In this document: positions 1 through 11,475 of the stretch, piece after piece
Layout: each line of letters begins with the position of its first letter
How positions within the stretch are numbered: position 1 is the first letter of the stretch
From: Ambrosia x helenae
Taxonomy: Eukaryota > Streptophyta > Magnoliopsida > Asterales > Asteraceae
Length of the DNA: 64,000 bases
Reading direction: 5' to 3'
NCBI GenBank assembly: GCA_030844895.1
Contig: CM061224.1
Span: 2,505,591-2,569,590, forward strand
Translations under genes and position numbers: made by a program
The notes under the pieces: generated by a model
The model's database searches: none
Told to the model about the DNA's origin: nothing
The model's input: only the letters and a program-made list of their open reading frames with translations

Positions 1-2443
1 GAGTTCACTGAGTAAAGTAGGTGAGTAAGTAAAAGCGTAGGTTTCCCAAACCATGTAACCAAATGAAAACGTCGGTCTCCCAGACCACATAACAGTACGT
101 AAGAACGTCGGCCTCCTTGGCCACAAGTAAATAGCTAATTCATATGCCAGGGGTAGCTAGCCCACTCATGATAACTAAAACCGGCGAATACCGAACTACT
201 AATGAACAAGTTCCCATAACCGGGAGAAAAGTGCCTTGCGTCATTGCCCATCAACAATGACATATGTTTTAAGTTATTAGTTCACACCCATGCTCCCAGC
301 ATGATGTGAGGTTTGTTAGACCTAATAGCGCTATCAACTAGTAACCCGCTTGCCCAACCGGCAATTGATTCGGTATTTTGAAGGACTTAAATGATAGGGT
401 TGGTTTAGTTCATCAAGGACATATAGCATGAATTAGTAAAAGTAGATTCACCCCGTGAACCATGCACCCCAAAACCCGGGATGTGTAAAAGTAGTCCCAA
501 ACCGGACTAGAAACGTTAAGTAAGTTGTCTCAACCCGAGACGCATGCTTTTGAGAAAAGAGTAGTGAAACTCACCTTAGGTTGCAAGCAAGAATATCCAA
601 ACTTCAACGTAATAGAGACTCGCTACCGAATCCCTATTATATGTGTCACTATGTAAGTACACTTGCATAACCAATATACTACATAGCACGTTTATTCGAT
701 TCTTAAAAGTTTCAAAATCGTGTAGTGACACCTAGTGACTCTACATGCACAAGTATGTCCTACGTATCCCGTTGGTGATCGTGGTGACTATTATAAGTTT
801 AACGCATCAAACACATCTCATACAAGTTTTCACACAAGTACATGTCAATTACACACCACATAGAACTCCAAATAGCCACTTAAAGACCCCGTACACAATC
901 TGTGTTTTTAGGACAGATTGTGCGCTGTGAAAAACAATTTATTTAAAATACTTAACGAATGAATTAGAGTCCCAAATTTTTACTGAATTTTACTTGGGAT
1001 TCACTCGACAATACCTGTTTTTGTTTTGTCTTAATTCCAAACACAAAAATTATAAAAATTCGTACAACACAGCAGTGTTCAGAAAATTTCCTCAACAGGT
1101 CAGTTTAGTAGGAAAATTCTTAAAAATTGTGTATTCATCCAAACGAGATGAATCCACTTGGAAAAGCTCTATTTTTCCAGTATTGACCTACTGTAAAAAT
1201 TTCATAACCTGACTCCTTGTAAATCTCAAGTTATGACCATTTAAAGTTAGCCCAATTTACAAATCCGAAAATCTGATATGACCCCTAATCAATTAAAATT
1301 CCAAAAACGACTCAAACGATGTCCAAATTCGATGGTTTTGCCCATTATGAAAAGCTAAGACCTTGTACATTACAATCATGCAAAGAATCGATCAAACCAA
1401 TTATTTTCAAGCCACGAAACAGACCCTACAAGTCGACATTCAGAATCTGTCCAGATTCTGATCATGCAATATTATCAATTATATCAAACCCTAGTTGCAT
1501 ATTATCAATCAATAACACCTAATAATCATCATACAACTTTAGTAAGAACCACATCTGATCAAAACCCTAATTATACATCACAGCCATCATTATTCACAAA
1601 CCCTAGAAGTCTAAAACATCAAGAACATGCATAATCATGCAAAACATATAACATTCATTATGTAACAATGTGGTTGACCCTTTTAATCTTCGTAATCATC
1701 ATGTTTTAACTTTTATAAAATACTTTCAGATCTGGACAAACTTGTTATATGATTTTTATAGTAAAAACATAAGGTAAAAGCGTAAGAAATCATAAGTTAT
1801 ACCCTTAGCTCTTCAAATCAATCAATCGCGCGCCTTGGAGCCTCCCAATTGATGATCTTGAGCCTTAGCAGGAGTTTTTGGAGTGAAATATTCGTGTGGG
1901 GCAGTAAGGGGGCGATTAGGGTTGAGTATGGGGGTTGCATGGGGGTTTAGGATGCTTAAATATGAGTTTGAGGCGGTTTAGACCCGTCAGGGATGTTCGA
2001 GCGGCCGCTCGGAGCCTGTGAGCGGCCGCTCACAGGTCCGAGGCGCGCGCTTTTGCTTCGTTTCGCCTCCCGACGCGTTATCCATCGATGTTTTCGTTAT
2101 TTCGGACCGTAACAAGTGTAACCCCATGCGTTAAGACCCTAATCAACCTCATGCTCCACTTTTAATGATTTTTATTAACGTGTTCGGTTTAGGTTCACAT
2201 AATCACGTATGGTTTTCACATAAGTTTATTATTCACCAACGTTCGGGATACAGGACTCATGTGTGTGTTAAACAATACTTATCCTATTTAACACATATGT
2301 TAATAACCTCTAACATGTGTTAGGCCTACTTAACTACCCCTAGTTAAGTATCTACCCATGCACAACGTAAGTTAACTAAAATGTATCATGTAAGTTAACT
2401 AGAGTTCAGTGAAAGTATTAACCTGAAAATGCGGGGTGTCACA
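1..2443 (-). repeat. Ty3/gypsy-type LTR (family A), cut by window start
   Basis: Read on the minus strand this begins TGTGACACCCCGC at 2443 and continues past base 1. It is related along its length to the solo LTR at 13237-15915: both end on the plus strand in GGGTGTCACA, both carry the block AATAGCGCTATC (324 and 13790) and a CTCACCTTAG block. The matching block also lies in the LTR at 60499-63021, where a primer site and gag follow, which identifies the family as Ty3/gypsy-like. Several small ORFs here are chance ORFs. Whether a full element continues to the left cannot be seen. Confidence 0.7.
1955..2036 (-). promoter_or_regulatory. LTR promoter with palindromic GAGCGGCCGCTC words
   Basis: On the minus strand a TATA-like TATTTAAG lies at 1962-1955. 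Immediately upstream are two perfect palindromes built on the same core GAGCGGCCGCTC: one of 14 bp at 1998-2011 and one of 22 bp at 2015-2036 (half CCTGTGAGCGG). The position corresponds to the GGCGATTAGG palindromes upstream of the TATA in the solo LTR at 13237-15915. Promoter role is inferred from position in the LTR. Confidence 0.45.
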
Positions 2444-2464
2444 GTTTTTTACTTAAAAACTTAA

Positions 2465-2831
2465 GGGGAATTGGATTTTAATAAACTGAACTATTTTAAA
2501 TTGGTCATTGGCATCCCCAACTAAAAAATTGGCCATATATAACCTGAACTATTGACTTATTGGAATCCAACACCCATTAACGGTTAAATCACTAACACCG
2601 TTAGTGGGTTCGCTGACGTAGCAAGATTTGCTGACGTGTCAATCCACGTGTGCACACATCAGCGTGCCACGTCATCAACTTGTGCCACGTCAGCAGCCCA
2701 ACTAACGACGTCAGTTAGTTGGGTGCTAGATTCCAATAAGTCAATAGTTTAGGTTATATATGGCCATTTTTTTAGTTGAGGGTGTCAATGGCCAATTTCA
2801 AATAGTTTGGATTATTAAAATCCAATTCCTC
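2465..2831. mobile_element. Mutator-like foldback MITE
   Basis: Long terminal inverted repeats of roughly 130 bp: the left end starts GGGGAATTGGATTTTAATAA and the right end is the reverse complement of GAGGAATTGGATTTTAATAA. Both arms carry the TGGCCATATATAACCT block. Flanks AAAACTTAA (2456-2464) and AAAAATTAA (2832-2840) match at 8 of 9 bases, consistent with a 9-bp Mutator-type duplication. There is no ORF. The terminus resembles that of the larger element at 53907-55198. Confidence 0.7.
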
Positions 2832-2969
2832 AAAAATTAAATATAAGTTTTCCAATATCACCAAAATTCAAAATTATGTTCGTTAATACAATATAAAAAA
2901 TGATAAAAATTTGATAAAATTATGTTGAATAATAAAAAAAAAGGTGGTATTAAAAAATTTCATATATAA

Positions 2970-3972
2970 GGGTATGTTTGGTATAGGGTAATGGAATGGA
3001 AAAGAGAATGGAATGAATGAGATAATGGAATGGACAAGGTAATGGAATGGATCATTACCATTCCTTGTCTTGTTTGGTTGTCATGTGGGAATGAAACAAA
3101 AATTACTTTGTGCTGTTCGATATGCAAGTAGTGACGATGGTAGAAGATGGTGGTGGATGGCCATGATGGTGGGTAGGCGATGATGGTAAGTAGTGACGGT
3201 GGTGGGTGGTGGCAGTGTGCGGCGGTAGCGTAGTGGTGGGTGGCGACGGCGGTGGTGGGTGGTGGCGACGACGGCTGTGAGTGGTGGCAACGTTGGTGAT
3301 GAGTGGAGGTAGATAGAGGTGATGGTGGGTAGGTGACGATGGAGAGTAGTGGCAGTGATGGGTGGTGGTTGTTGACGACGATAGTGGTGGGTAAAGGAAA
3401 TTGTGGTGAGTGACGGTGGCCGGTGGTGGAGCCGGCGGTGGGTAGCATTGGGTGGTGAACATGGTGGGTGGCGGCGGTGGTGGTGGGTGGATGAAGGTAG
3501 TTGGTGGTGGTGGTGACGATGACGACGATGGTGAGTGGTGATGACGGTGGTGGGTGGTGGCGGCGGTGGTGGGTGGTGGGCGACGGTGGTGGTGATGACG
3601 ACGATGGTGAGTGGTGATGACGGTGGTGGGTGGTGGCGGCGGTGGTGGGTGGTGGGCGACGGTGGTGGTGGTGGCGGCAGCGGTGATGATGGTGATGGGT
3701 GGTGGTGGCAGCGGTGGTGAGTGGTGATGATGGTGGTGGGTGGTGGTGGTGGTGGTGGTGGTGGGTAGTGGGTTATGGTCTTGTTAGTAAAGAGTGAATG
3801 GGGGATGGAATAGAAAAAAAAACATGGGGTGTGGATGAAATTGTTTTGAGTGAATGAAATGCCTTGTGGAATGGGTGATTTCATTTTTTTAACCAACCAA
3901 ACATACTATTTTTCATTACCTCGTAATGGTTTATTCCATTCCCCATTTCATTCCATCATAACAAATGTTACC
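2970..3972. mobile_element. Tourist/PIF-type element filled by a GGT-rich minisatellite
   Basis: TAA flanks lie at 2967-2969 and 3973-3975. Termini are GGGTATGTTTGGTAT and, inverted, GGTAACATTTGTTAT. The middle (about 3120-3770) is a degenerate GGT/GAT minisatellite with a local duplication of a roughly 70-bp block (3533 and 3608). The array creates long Pro/His/Thr-rich open frames on the minus strand that I do not consider genes. No transposase is present. Confidence 0.6.
3120..3770. repeat. GGT/GAT-rich minisatellite
   Basis: Purine-rich strand made of GGTGGTGGGT, GGTGATGACG and GGCGGCGGTGG-like units with many variants. It lies wholly inside the TAA-flanked element at 2970-3972, so it probably expanded after or with that insertion. 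Confidence 0.85.
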
Positions 3973-3975
3973 TAA

Positions 3976-4298
3976 GTCTATAATGCTTTATCAGTATTAA
4001 TATTGTGTTAATATCCCGTTGGGCCCAGAACCCTAATTGGAGACAACGGGACAGTCGTTACACCATATGCGACAAGCAATTTCCCTACCTTAGGATATAG
4101 ATTTCGCTCATTGTTGGGTTTAAAAATAAAAGGGACCAACCCTAGCCCTCTACTAGTTCAAAATGGAATGGCCTTTGGTAAATACGGGCATAATGGGCTT
4201 TGATGAATAATTTCTAATTTATTTAACGTACCAAAATCACTTTATATTATCATATTAAAACTTTTGTTATATACTTATATTACATCTATATCTATATA
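3976..4298. other. Unannotated spacer
   Basis: About 320 bp of ordinary AT-rich DNA between two mobile elements. I see no ORF, terminal repeat or RNA motif in it. Confidence 0.6.
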
Positions 4299-5038
4299 CT
4301 AGTGGGTTGGCCCGCGCGATGCAGCGGGTGTAACGAAACTCTTTTGTAGAGCACATACTAACCTAGCATACCTACTTGAACCTAACCACTATTACATGAA
4401 TATTTCTGAATACCTTTTTTTTGAAATTCATTATAAACAGAAGCTTTCTTATTCGGTTATTGAATCCGATGATCATATAGTTTAGGTCAAATTAGACATG
4501 TTTGTGTGTATGAATATAACGTAATAAATTCAGAATTCAAATCGTTACCTCATGATTAAAAACACAACTTTCACTATGATTTCTCGATTTCTATATAGTA
4601 TGATCAAGTTTATAAAACTCTAAGTTTTTTTAAAGTACCCAACTCTATATAAAGACATGTTTGTGTGTATGAATATAACGTAATAAATTCAGAATTCAAA
4701 TCGTTACCTCATGATTAAAAACACAACTTTCACTATGATTTCTCGATTTCTATATAGTATGATCAAGTTTATAAAACTCGAAGTTTTTTAAAGTACCCAA
4801 CTCTATATAAAAGGTTATAACAAAACATATAACATCATGAATTGTTTTTTATATGTTTTATATTTAATATGTTTAACATCATGACTCTTGACTTTCTTTT
4901 AATTAAATATGGTGTTTAAAAGACATATTTACCCTTAAAAAGTAGTTATTTTATGCATTATGTGTTGTATCATAAGCATTTAGACCTATACCTCTTAAAA
5001 TTTAAGAAGTCCTTATAAAATGCTTTATAATATAGTAT

Positions 5039-5041
<3 letters not shown>
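4299..5041 (-). mobile_element. Non-autonomous Helitron, family 1
   Basis: On the minus strand it starts TCTATACTATATTATAAAGC at 5041 and ends with the GC-rich hairpin CCCGCTGCATCGCGCGGG, a short spacer and CTAG at 4299, flanked by A and T. The same termini occur at 25707-26801 and 56222-57686. It encodes no Rep/helicase. A tandem duplication of about 158 bp (4493-4650 and 4651-4808) differs by a few bases. Helitron assignment follows from TC...hairpin...CTRR ends and the A/T target. Confidence 0.75.
4493..4808. repeat. Direct tandem duplication, 158-bp unit, two copies
   Basis: Both units run from GACATGTTTGTGTGTATGAA to CAACTCTATATAAA and are nearly identical. One copy has an extra T in a T-run and one has a T/G change. 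The pair lies inside the Helitron. Confidence 0.9.

Positions 5042-5084
<43 letters not shown>
5041..5084. repeat. (AT)n microsatellite
   Basis: About 22 AT dinucleotides directly after the Helitron 5' terminus. The MITE at 5084-5495 is inserted in this TA tract. Confidence 0.95.
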
Positions 5085-5088
<4 letters not shown>

Positions 5089-5495
5089 GAGGGTTATCTT
5101 GAGAACGCTAAATATCGCGAGAACCGTGAGAACAAATGAGAAAACCAATCAAAATCATTTTTTTTCAATACAAACCTAATTATAATCAAAATACAACATT
5201 AATAAATGAATTTTCTTTCCAAATAATTCATATTTTCTTGCAAAAACACTTTCAAATTAACTTTTTACACATGTGTAAATGAAACAGTTTATACATGTAT
5301 AAACAGTAAATTTACACATGTGTAAAAACAAATTATTTTCGTATACGTTTGAATTTTTACGCGTAATTTGTGTTTTTGGGATTGTATTTTAGTAAGAAAG
5401 ACAAGTGTAAAAAGAAATTTGGAATTTGAATGGTTTTAGATGCCGTTCTCGCGGTTCACACGAAATATAGGTGTTCTCAAATTAACTTTCCCCTA
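5084..5495. mobile_element. TIR MITE inserted in a TA tract
   Basis: Imperfect terminal inverted repeats of about 50 bp. The left end is TAGGGGAGGGTTATCTTGAG and the inverted right end is TAGGGGAAAGTTAATTTGAG. Both arms contain a GAGAAC...CGCGAGAAC-like block. Both sides are TA repeats, so the target duplication cannot be read. Superfamily unknown, no transposase. Confidence 0.65.
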
Positions 5496-7022
5496 TATAT
5501 ATATATATATTGCAAAGGGATTAATCCTACATGTCATACTCTTATACAATTTCTCATTTGAGAGATGTCACATAAGATGTGATGTGGCAAGTGTAAACCA
5601 ATTAAAAAAAGGAATAAATATGATTTAACATAATCTATTATAATCTTTAAGCTAATCTATTAAATACCTAATCTACTAAATCTAAATATTAAAACTTTAT
5701 TATTTTTTCTCTCATGTTTACTCCCATAACTTTTAAATGTTAATATCTTTTATATACGAGATTTTTTTAAAAAAAAAACTACACTAAATTAACGAGCGTT
5801 TTATTATATTTCCAACGAGTACCATAGTGCTATATAAAAAACGGAGAAAAAAAATGACTATTTTTTGTAACCCGACAGGTATCGTGTGAGGTTTGGGATT
5901 AGTTTAAAAAAATTGTGGGTTTGGGTCAGGTTTGGGATTAGGTGATACCCGACCCGATTACCCGAAACAACATACCCAAATACCCGAACTATATACCCGA
6001 TCATATACCCATGAATTTTTTAACCCATCACATAACCCTTAGACTAATGCGTTCGATATTTCAATAATTAACTTTTTTTTCTTATTTCATGTTAGTTCTT
6101 TTTAGAATGATCGATTACAAACTTACGAATTCATTTGTAATGGAACTAGATTTATACCATGGCGCAAAGATTCGTTTTTTTTATATTTGAATATGATAAC
6201 TTATGGCAGAGATTTATTTAAAATAATATATATATATATATATTGCAAAGGGATTAATCCTACATGTCATACTCCTATGCAATCTCTCCTTTGAGAGATG
6301 CCACATAGGATGTGATGTGACAACTCTAAACCAATTAAAAAAAAGAAATAAATATGATTTAACCTAATCTATTATAATCTTTAACCTAATCTATTAAATA
6401 CCTAATCTACTAAATCTAAATATTAAAACTTTATTATTTTATCTCCCGTGTTTCCTCCCATAACTTTTAAACGTTAATATCTTTTATATACGAGATTTTT
6501 TAAAGAAAAAAATTACACCAAATTAACGAGCGTTTTATTATCTTTCCAACGAGTACCATAGTGCTATATAAAAATCGGAGAAAAAAATAACTATTTTTTG
6601 TAACCCGACAGGTATTGTGTCGGGTTTGGGATTAGTTTAAAAAAAATTGTGGGTTTGGGCCGGGTCTTGGATTAGGTGATACCCAACCCGATTACCCGAA
6701 ACAACATACCCGATCATATACCCATGAATTTTTTAACGCATCACATAACCCTTAGACTAACGCGTTCGATATTTCAATAATTAACTTTTTTTTTCTTATT
6801 TCATGTTAGTTCTATTTAGAATGATCGATTACGAACTTCCGAATTCATTTGTAATGGCACTAGATTTATACCCCAGCGCAGAGATTCGGTTTTTTTTATA
6901 TTTGAATATGATAACTTATGGCAGAGACTTGTTTAAAATAATAATAATAATAATAATAATAATATATTTTATTATATTATATTAGATATTTCAACCCGGG
7001 ACGCTTCCGGGATAAAAACTAG
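5496..7022 (+). mobile_element. Helitron-like element, family 2, with internal tandem duplication
   Basis: The 3' end shows the hairpin CCCGGGACGCTTCCGGG followed by ATAAAAA and CTAG, then T at 7023, as expected for a Helitron terminus. The body is a near-complete direct duplication: unit 1 starts TGCAAAGGG at 5511 and unit 2 at 6244, about 733 bp apart. Only unit 2 carries the terminal hairpin. The 5' TC end is not clear because the start merges with a TA tract. A diverged inverted fragment of the same sequence is at 52480-52650. Confidence 0.55.
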
Positions 7023-7257
7023 TAATATAATATAAAGGTATAAAGAAAAACCATTTTAGTGATTTTCTGTTAAAATTTGGGAAAACTACATGAAAATAAA
7101 AAGTATTTAAATGATGAAGTGAAAACAAACTTGTTGGGCCTAGTTGGGTTCAAAAGTAAGGGGCCCAACTGGCCAAGCCTCTACTGTTTAAAATTAGAAT
7201 GGGCTCTGGTTGATATGATCAGGCCCAGATTTCAAAAACTTCGTTATAATTGTTTAA
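7023..7257. other. Unannotated spacer
   Basis: AT-rich sequence between the Helitron-like element and the first recognisable transporter pseudo-exon. Nothing else recognised. Confidence 0.5.
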
Positions 7258-7425
7258 TTTTCTAAATGGCAGTCTTCTATTTTTAACGGCTGCAGCACAA
7301 AATATGATCAGGCACACAGTCGAGGTCTTGGCGAGAAACAGACTTGATGAAATGGGACTAGTCAAGAAGAACGAGTGGATCATGTTGGGATCCATGCTTG
7401 TCACTGTTACATTATGGATCGCCGG
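7258..7425 (+). pseudogene. Plastid dicarboxylate transporter (DiT2-like) pseudo-exon
   Basis: An open frame encodes ...SLLFLTAAAQNM... followed by MGLVKKNEWIMLGSML and VTVTLWIAG, then a GT splice donor at 7426. The FLTAAAQN and KNEWIM..ML...LW blocks are those I know from chloroplast-envelope 2-oxoglutarate/malate and glutamate/malate translocators (DASS family, many-membrane-span carriers of photorespiratory ammonia assimilation). The segment normally lying between these blocks is shortened. The matching downstream exon is at 10048. The gene is not functional: only fragments remain. Confidence 0.65.
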
Positions 7426-7428
7426 GTA

Positions 7429-9682
7429 ACTTAACTACCTTAACTAGTTTTGTAATTTTTTTAATCTTATAAGTAACAAGTTGATCAACGGCTAAATGAG
7501 TCACGCTTGAGGGTTGATTGGTCGAACCCTGCATAGAGCGTGAAAATGTTACACGAACTCGAAGAGATCATGAGCTCAGAAATCATGTCACATATCATAA
7601 CACGACACTTGTATTCGTTTGTTGACATGAACATGTCCCGTTTCATTTGAAAAAAAAAATGATTATTAAATTTATTTTTACATATTAATACTTTAAGTTA
7701 TCAAATAGCTATACGTTTTTAGTTTTTAAGAAGCAAGTATTTTTAAATGATGCAAGTTGTTTATATACTTTAAATTTTGGTCCTAAAGTTAAACAAATAG
7801 TTTAAGGGTTTGTTTGGTAACTTCTGAATCGGTAAGCGGTGAACATTTAAGTAATGAATCATTCAGACTCAGTATAATGCTTACCTATTCAGAGGCAAAT
7901 GTCTGACCGATTCAGACATCTGCTCGCGAAACAAACAGTCTGAATGAACTATGTCTGACTCATTCAAACATTTGTCCCATTAAAAGCTAAAACATGTTAG
8001 TATAATTAGAAGTCAAACAGGGATGTTTTGGCGCCAATATGGTTAGTTATATGTCGGTTATAGTTAGTTAATTAACCGTTGTTGTAAGGCATAAATACCC
8101 AAATTATGTATCAAATTCAGTGTGTGGATGATAATATTAAGTTTGTTTATCATAAACGAACGATCTCACCCTCTGTTTCTTTGTAAACGGGTCCCTGCAC
8201 ATCAATATGTGCATACTCAAACATGTTCATCCGATAAACCAAATATGATTCGCAAAACAGTGCCATATTTGAACAAAACATACAGCCCTAGACTTTAAGT
8301 TATTACTAATATTGTAAAACTAGGTCTACAACGCCGAGTACTCCCCGAGTAATCGCTACAAGATATGTTGTTAAGGCCACTTTCTTCACCTTCGCTTAAT
8401 TACTTGGGATCGATCAAATTCGGCGAACCTTAACCATAATTGGATTTTTTCGATCAACTCGAAACGAATTTAACTTTAAAAAAAATGTATGTCTGTGAAG
8501 AAACAATAAGTACCCTGGATATTATAACTAATCCCCAGGTGGTGTATAGTTACGTCACTACAAATACGTTCCTTTACCCAAACCTTGGATTTAACCCAAT
8601 GGAGTGAATGTGAGTGAGAGTGTGTGGCAAGTAAAGTGGGAACACAAAGATGTAAGTGGTTCAGTCGAGTATGACCTACGTCTATTGTGAAGAGCCGGGA
8701 GTATTATTAGTTGTGAGAGTACAAAGCATGCAAGTAAACCTAGCTCTATGTTACAAGTGATTAATTTTCGATCCCTTTGAAGGGAGTCGATGCCTTCTAT
8801 TTATAGTGGAGGTCGTGGGCTTGACGGGAAGCCCACGACGAGTCTTGTAATCTTTGAGCCTTGGCCCGGCCCAACTGGTCTTGGTTCCTGAAAAAGGCGG
8901 GAAAAGGACGTCCACTGTAGATGACGTCAGCGATGAGTTTACAGGCGGACACGTGGCAGTGTCTGACTGGCCCTGGCGGTATGTTGTTCTGAACCGGCAT
9001 GGTTGACTTACCTGCCGGCGTCTGACGTGACCCCTGACAGCAGGTAAGCATGCCTGGCCAGAACAGTGGAGGCAGCATGGTGGAAGTATGGAACTAGTCA
9101 CGTCACTGTTGAACCTCAGTGGTTGTTGGGCAACCGCGGACACACGTCATTATCTAGTTGGTGGTGTCAGTGATCCTCTGCAGGTAGATCTTCCTGACTC
9201 TTGATCTCCCGTACCTCGTACTTAAGAATGTTATGATGTGAAGTAGCCCGCGCGTTGGCAGACGCGCGCGTGTTTTCCACAGGTGTGCAAGGTTGTGACT
9301 CAAGTCCTTTCCGCCGAAACTGTGCTACGCGACCATTTCCGCGGATCCTCTATGAAGCGGGGATAGGGAGACCGCGTCCGCCCGGATTAGGCTCCCTATC
9401 CCTTTAGTCTGTATTATTAATGAGTTAATATCAATTTTCGAAATACTTTAGTATTTGTACAAGCATCTTCTTCATATACAAGATATTCACGTTGTTATAA
9501 ATATTAGTAAAAATATAATTTACCATGTCTGAGTACACCTCGAGTACTCTCCGTCTATGCCAAGTACTCAGAACTCCCTAGTTGACCGACAATAGAGCGC
9601 CTAGCGACTTTTACAACCTTGGTTATTACATAACAACATTTTATAGATTATATATATATACATACATATATATATATATATA
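7429..9682. other. Intronic or inserted DNA inside the DiT2-like pseudogene
   Basis: About 7800-7980 holds a decayed Tourist-like stretch beginning GGGTTTGTTTGGTAAC with inverted CATTCAGA-type words, related to the elements at 17367 and 42369. About 8560-9430 is a more GC-rich block, possibly part of an LTR or other repeat, but I found no ends. The minus-strand open frames at 8751-9143 show no recognisable domain. The rest is AT-rich and featureless. Confidence 0.4.
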
Positions 9683-9921
9683 TAGGGTTAGGTTCAAGTA
9701 CAAACAACTTTTTCGTACGAACTGTACGAATCAAAGGAAAAAATACGCGGGCCCGTATATAACTAGAGTAATTATATAATTACTCTAGTTATATAGCTAG
9801 AGTATAACTAGAGTAATTATATAATTACTCTAGTTATAAACGGCCCGCGTGTTTTTCCGTGTTTTTCCTTCGATTCGTACAGTTCGTACGAAAAAGTTGT
9901 TTGTATTTGATCTTTTGTCTA
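9683..9921. mobile_element. Foldback (snap-back) MITE
   Basis: Two arms of about 100 bp are near-perfect reverse complements and meet in ATTACTCTAGTTATA repeats. Both arms carry ACAACTTTTTCGTACGAACT followed by GTACGAATC. TA-rich DNA on both sides hides the target duplication. Non-coding. Confidence 0.75.
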
Positions 9922-10047
9922 TATATATATATAATAAATGGGTAAAACATGCCAACTTGCGAACCACTCGGATCAATACCTATTTTGCTAAATTTGTTCA
10001 CAATGTCGAACAAATTTCACAACCCTGATTAACGTATGTTTGTGTAG

Positions 10048-10440
10048 AAAAAGCCTGGGCATTTCAAGGGTAATTGCAGCGATACTGATCAGGTTATCAA
10101 TCATGCTCATACTTAAAGTATTGACTTGGGAAGATTGCTTAAGTGAAAAATCAGCATGGGATACACTGGTTTGGTTTGGGGTGCTCATCAGCATGGATGG
10201 ACAACTAACGACTCTAGGAGTGGTTGTCCGTTGTCTAAATGTGTAGCCAGCTTTCTAAAGTCTTTATATGTAGGGTGGCATATGTAGCCAGCGCATGTTG
10301 GTGCCTTATACTCGGCCTTCCTCTCAATGCATCTAACGGCTAAGGTCTCGGGAACACTTTCGGCCTTGGCTTTGGCATTCAACACCAATTTTTTTGGTGC
10401 ACTAACACATTTGTTTTTATCAAAAAGATGTTTATAATAG
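10048..10440 (+). pseudogene. DiT2-like transporter, downstream pseudo-exon
   Basis: After a TAG acceptor at 10045-10047 the frame gives KSLGISRVIAAILIRLSIML then LTWEDCLSEKSAWDTLVWFG and QLTTLG, the conserved DASS block. A frameshift near 10228 leads to SKCVASFLKSL. After an in-frame stop, AHVGALYSAFLSMHL, SGTLSALALAFNTNFFGALTH continues. About 15 residues before AHVGALYS are missing. These residues match the C-terminal half of the plastid dicarboxylate transporters. Stops, frameshift and deletions make it a pseudogene. Confidence 0.75.
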
Positions 10441-10499
10441 TCGAATCTCCATACTTTGTGAATTATAACCCTAGAATGGATACGCTTTGGAGTTATCTC

Positions 10500-10740
10500 C
10501 ATACTAGCCTAACCACTACTATAATATGTAGTGCATAAAAAAAAATCGTGTTGAACGTCAAAGCAAGGCAGAAAGTGTTCCAAAGACCTTCGCTATTAGG
10601 TGCATCGACTTGAAGGTTGAGTAGAACACACCAACATGCACGGTATGAACCGAAACATATAATGAATGAAGAGCTAAACAGATTGAGGAATAAGCTACTC
10701 TACGTATCATTATGCTTATAGAAGATTTCAAAAGGCTGGC
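10500..10740 (-). pseudogene. Inverted duplicate of the DiT2-like 3' segment
   Basis: On the minus strand the frame reads HTVHVGVFYSTFKSMHLIAK then VFGTLSALL, and in a shifted frame TFNTIFF. This is the same protein block found on the plus strand at 10280-10420 (AHVGALYSAFLSMHLTAK). The two copies therefore converge tail to tail near 10500. They differ at many positions, so the duplication is old or the copies came from different paralogues. Confidence 0.6.
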
Positions 10741-10759
10741 TAAATATTTATACAATCAT

Positions 10760-10948
10760 GGCACTATGCCTAGAATCGTTAGCTGACTTGCCATGCCTAT
10801 CCGCAAAGCAAGGCATAGATCCCATGCTGATTTTTTTTAGTAGATTATGATTTGCTATTCAGAAAGGGGTGACGGTGCAGCTTGTTGCCTGCCTGCCCGT
10901 TATCTTGATGTAATTTTCCTTGTTCTGGAATGAAAGTATAATTTATCT

Positions 10949-10990
<42 letters not shown>

Positions 10991-11460
10991 ATGGTAAAAA
11001 AAAAAATCCAATGGTCAATTTTTTTTGACCATTTTACACATTCAAACCCACCCACAATCATCGGCTTCCACCACCTCCAACCCCCGCCCCCTTCCCGACC
11101 AACCCTACTTGACACCCACACAGTCTACCTTTACAATTGTGTCTATTTAAGATGCATCATGTAGTAGTATAGATATTTTTTTTCCGCACTTAAAAGAAAA
11201 CATATTTGTGTGATTTCGATATTATGTAGAATTTGTTAAATTGCATGTACGTGTTAAATTATATAACTTTTATAAAAATAAAAAAAGCTAGTGATTTGGG
11301 TGCAACTTTTTGAGGCATGATGGTGTGTATTTCGTCTCCACTACCAATATCTTTGGCTTTGTTTACTCTCTTTTTCAACTTTTGTCCTTTCTTTTCTTGT
11401 CTTTTAATGTTCACCTTCATTCTTGTGCTTTACTTTTAAAATAGTTTTTTAAGGCAAATT
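10760..11460. other. AT-rich spacer with (TA)n and a dispersed 45-bp motif
   Basis: 10869-10915 carries GTGACGGTGCAGCTTGTTGC...ATCTTGATGTAATTTTC, the same motif that is tandemly amplified at 23967-24617 and appears inverted at about 34536-34575. A (TA)n run follows at 10952-10986. No gene recognised. Confidence 0.5.
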
Positions 11461-11475
11461 ACATTTGATTCTAAA

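Noticed and set aside
3081..3896. Long minus-strand Pro/Thr/His-rich ORF (271 codons) and two overlapping companions
   Set aside because: They are produced in several frames at once by the GGT/GAT minisatellite; there is no domain or codon signature of a gene.
8751..9143. Two overlapping minus ORFs in a GC-rich block
   Set aside because: No recognisable domain, overlapping frames, and the block sits inside a pseudogene intron; probably repeat-derived.
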